DNA of 7,220 nucleotides from the NCBI GenBank assembly GCA_020056125.1, contig JAGVIJ010000011.1, positions 1 to 7,220 on the forward strand. Reading direction: 5' to 3'. The DNA is from a bacterium (GTDB lineage Bacteria; Patescibacteriota; Patescibacteriia; 2-12-FULL-60-25). Shown here piece by piece: positions 5,890-7,220 of this stretch. The notes beneath the pieces were generated by a model. The model saw only the letters and a program-made list of their open reading frames with translations, was not told the DNA's origin and ran no database searches. How positions within the stretch are numbered: position 1 is the stretch's first letter; every line of letters starts with the position of its first letter. Made by a program: the position numbers and the translations under genes.

Positions 5890-6378
5890 ATGCCAGAAGA
5901 AAAATCATCCACCGAATTGGAAAATTTAAAAGCCCTATCCGAAGAATATTTAGCGGGTTGGAAGCGTGCCAAGGCTGACTATGAAAATTTGGCCAAAGAG
6001 ACCGAGCGCCGCACGCAAAATTTGGTCAAATTTGCGAATGAAAATCTGCTCTCCGCCATCATCCCGATCATTGATCAATTTGAATTGGCGCTTGAGCATA
6101 CGCCGGATATCACGGAATTCTCCGAGGCTGAACAAAAACGTTTGAAGAATTGGATCATTGGTTTACACGCGGTCAAAGCGATTTGGGAAGCCGCGTTCCG
6201 CGAAATGGGTTTGGAACAAGTCGCAACTGACGGCGCATTTGATCCTTCAGTGCACGAGGCCGTGAGCCGCGAGGCCAGCGAAATAGTTCCGACCGAGCAC
6301 ATCATTCGCGTGGAGCAACCGGGTTATTTGTTAAACGGCAAACTGCTCCGACCGGCCAAGGTCGTAGTTTCCAACTAA
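5890..6378 (+). CDS. grpE: Nucleotide-exchange factor GrpE
   Basis: GrpE dimers release ADP from DnaK and so reset the chaperone cycle in the cytoplasm. The 162-residue protein has a helical, coiled-coil-prone N-terminal part, with the family segment LAGWKRAKADYENLAKETER at 21-40. LLSAIIPIIDQFELALEH (53-70) follows. The C-terminal beta domain that contacts DnaK has FDPSVHEAVSRE (117-128) and PGYLLNGKLLRPAKVVV (144-160), both diagnostic. The N-terminal tail is short compared with E. coli GrpE (about 197 aa). ATG 5890 is preferred over an in-frame TTG at 5872, which lies inside hrcA. The gap after the hrcA stop is 1 nt (TAATATG), so translation is probably coupled. Confidence 0.95.
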   Translation: MPEEKSSTELENLKALSEEYLAGWKRAKADYENLAKETERRTQNLVKFANENLLSAIIPIIDQFELALEHTPDITEFSEAEQKRLKNWIIGLHAVKAIWEAAFREMGLEQVATDGAFDPSVHEAVSREASEIVPTEHIIRVEQPGYLLNGKLLRPAKVVVSN

Positions 6379-6407
6379 AATTTAACCATTTAAAATTTAT
6401 AAATAAT

Positions 6408-7220
6408 ATGAAAATTCTCGGAATCGATTTAGGCACAACCAATTCCTGCATGGCCATCGTAGAAGGCGGCCAGCCCAAAGTTTTGGAAAATGCCGAGGGC
6501 AATCGCACCACGCCGTCCATCGTGGCCGTATCAAAAACCGGTGAACGCTTGGTCGGACAAGTGGCCAAACGCCAGGCTGTGGTGAACCCGGAAAATACTT
6601 TGTCTTCCATCAAACGCTTGATCGGCCGCCGCTGGGAAAATGCTGAAGTGCAACGCGACCGCGAACTTTTGCCGTACAAAATGGTGCAAAAAGATAATGG
6701 CGTGCGCGTGACTATGAGCGGCAAAGATTATTCGCCTGAAGAAATTTCAGCCATGATTTTGCAAAAATTAAAACTGGATGCCGAAGCCAAGCTGGGTGAA
6801 AAAATCGAAGAGGCTATCATCACCGTGCCTGCATATTTTGATGATTCCCAACGCCAAGCCACCAAAGTAGCCGGAGAAATCGCGGGTTTAAAAGTGCGCC
6901 GCATCATTAACGAACCCACGGCCGCGGCTTTGGCTTATGGTTTTGATCGTAAAAAAGATGAAAAAATCGCGGTGTATGATTTGGGCGGCGGCACGTTTGA
7001 TGTTTCAGTTTTGGAAGTGGCCTTTGATCCATCCACCAACCAGAACACAGTGGAGGTTCGCGCCACAAACGGCGATACGCATTTGGGCGGCGATGATTTT
7101 GATCAAGTCATCATCAAATGGATTTTGGCTGAATTCAAAAAACAAGAAGGTATTGATTTGGGCAAGGATCCCATGGCCGCTCAACGCATTAAAGAAGCGG
7201 CTGAAAAAGCCAAGATTGAG
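6408..7220 (+). CDS. dnaK: Chaperone DnaK (Hsp70), partial, 3' end outside window
   Basis: The first 271 codons of DnaK are present, covering most of the ATPase domain. DnaK binds exposed hydrophobic peptides in an ATP-driven cycle with DnaJ and GrpE. Visible signatures are IDLGTTNS (6-13, phosphate 1), the catalytic-region lysine K69 in SSIKRLIGR, TVPAYFDDSQRQAT (139-152, with the switch proline P141), INEPTAAALAYGF (167-179), VYDLGGGTFDVSVL (189-202, phosphate 2) and NGDTHLGGDDFD (221-232). The segment VAFDPSTNQNTVEV (204-217) is slightly longer than its E. coli counterpart. The frame is intact to the last base. A 29-nt AT-rich spacer without Shine-Dalgarno separates it from grpE. dnaJ may follow outside the window, but this cannot be seen. 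Confidence 0.98.
   Translation, partial: MKILGIDLGTTNSCMAIVEGGQPKVLENAEGNRTTPSIVAVSKTGERLVGQVAKRQAVVNPENTLSSIKRLIGRRWENAEVQRDRELLPYKMVQKDNGVRVTMSGKDYSPEEISAMILQKLKLDAEAKLGEKIEEAIITVPAYFDDSQRQATKVAGEIAGLKVRRIINEPTAAALAYGFDRKKDEKIAVYDLGGGTFDVSVLEVAFDPSTNQNTVEVRATNGDTHLGGDDFDQVIIKWILAEFKKQEGIDLGKDPMAAQRIKEAAEKAKIE

Noticed and set aside
6379..6407. Possible separate dnaK promoter (TATAAA at 6398-6403)
   Set aside because: No -35 match lies at the right distance and the spacer is simply AT-rich; read-through from the hrcA promoter is the simpler explanation.
6302..6919. Minus-strand open frames opposite grpE/dnaK
   Set aside because: They are antisense to highly conserved dnaK codons and have no recognisable family.
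1..7220. Alternative genetic code (TGA as glycine), CRISPR array, insertion sequence or riboswitch
   Set aside because: TGA ends the GT4 and translin genes at sensible positions. No repeated spacer-type array, transposase or recognisable riboswitch core was seen.

Overview
The window reads as a chromosome segment of a bacterium, most likely a Patescibacteria/CPR member. That placement is an inference from four traits: a shortened HrcA (229 aa from the chosen start), a MurD with an NDTTSTTP motif in place of the usual NDSKATN, a translin-family protein of a kind best known from eukaryotes and archaea, and very compact gene packing with ATGA overlaps. TGA ends two genes, so the genetic code is standard in that respect. 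None of the eight protein starts has a recognisable Shine-Dalgarno sequence.

Left part, minus strand. Positions 1-986 hold the N-terminal 328 codons of a membrane-anchored beta-propeller-like protein whose 3' end lies outside the window. Upstream of it are a perfect 15-bp hairpin (1047-1081) and a tRNA-Lys(TTT) gene (1081-1156). The hairpin abuts the tRNA 3' CCA and probably terminates it. A putative promoter for the propeller gene has its -35 hexamer inside that hairpin.

Middle part, plus strand (1307-5045). A tight four-gene operon encodes a GT4 glycosyltransferase, a translin/Trax-family protein, a GT2 glycosyltransferase and MurD. The first two junctions are 4-nt ATGA overlaps and the third gap is 9 nt. 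An intrinsic terminator whose 3' arm contains the murD stop codon ends the unit. Three genes point to envelope glycan and peptidoglycan synthesis. The fourth is a likely RNA-binding protein that keeps the candidate nuclease residues of Trax, and it is the most unusual gene here.

Right part, plus strand (5040-7220). A 159-bp control region carries a DnaA-box-like 9-mer, a small dyad, a putative promoter and a CIRCE-like operator with compensatory arm changes. It leads into the heat-shock operon hrcA-grpE-dnaK. hrcA and grpE are 1 nt apart, and dnaK starts after a 29-nt AT-rich spacer and runs off the window end. HrcA is expected to bind the CIRCE-like element and repress its own operon. GrpE is the nucleotide-exchange factor for DnaK.
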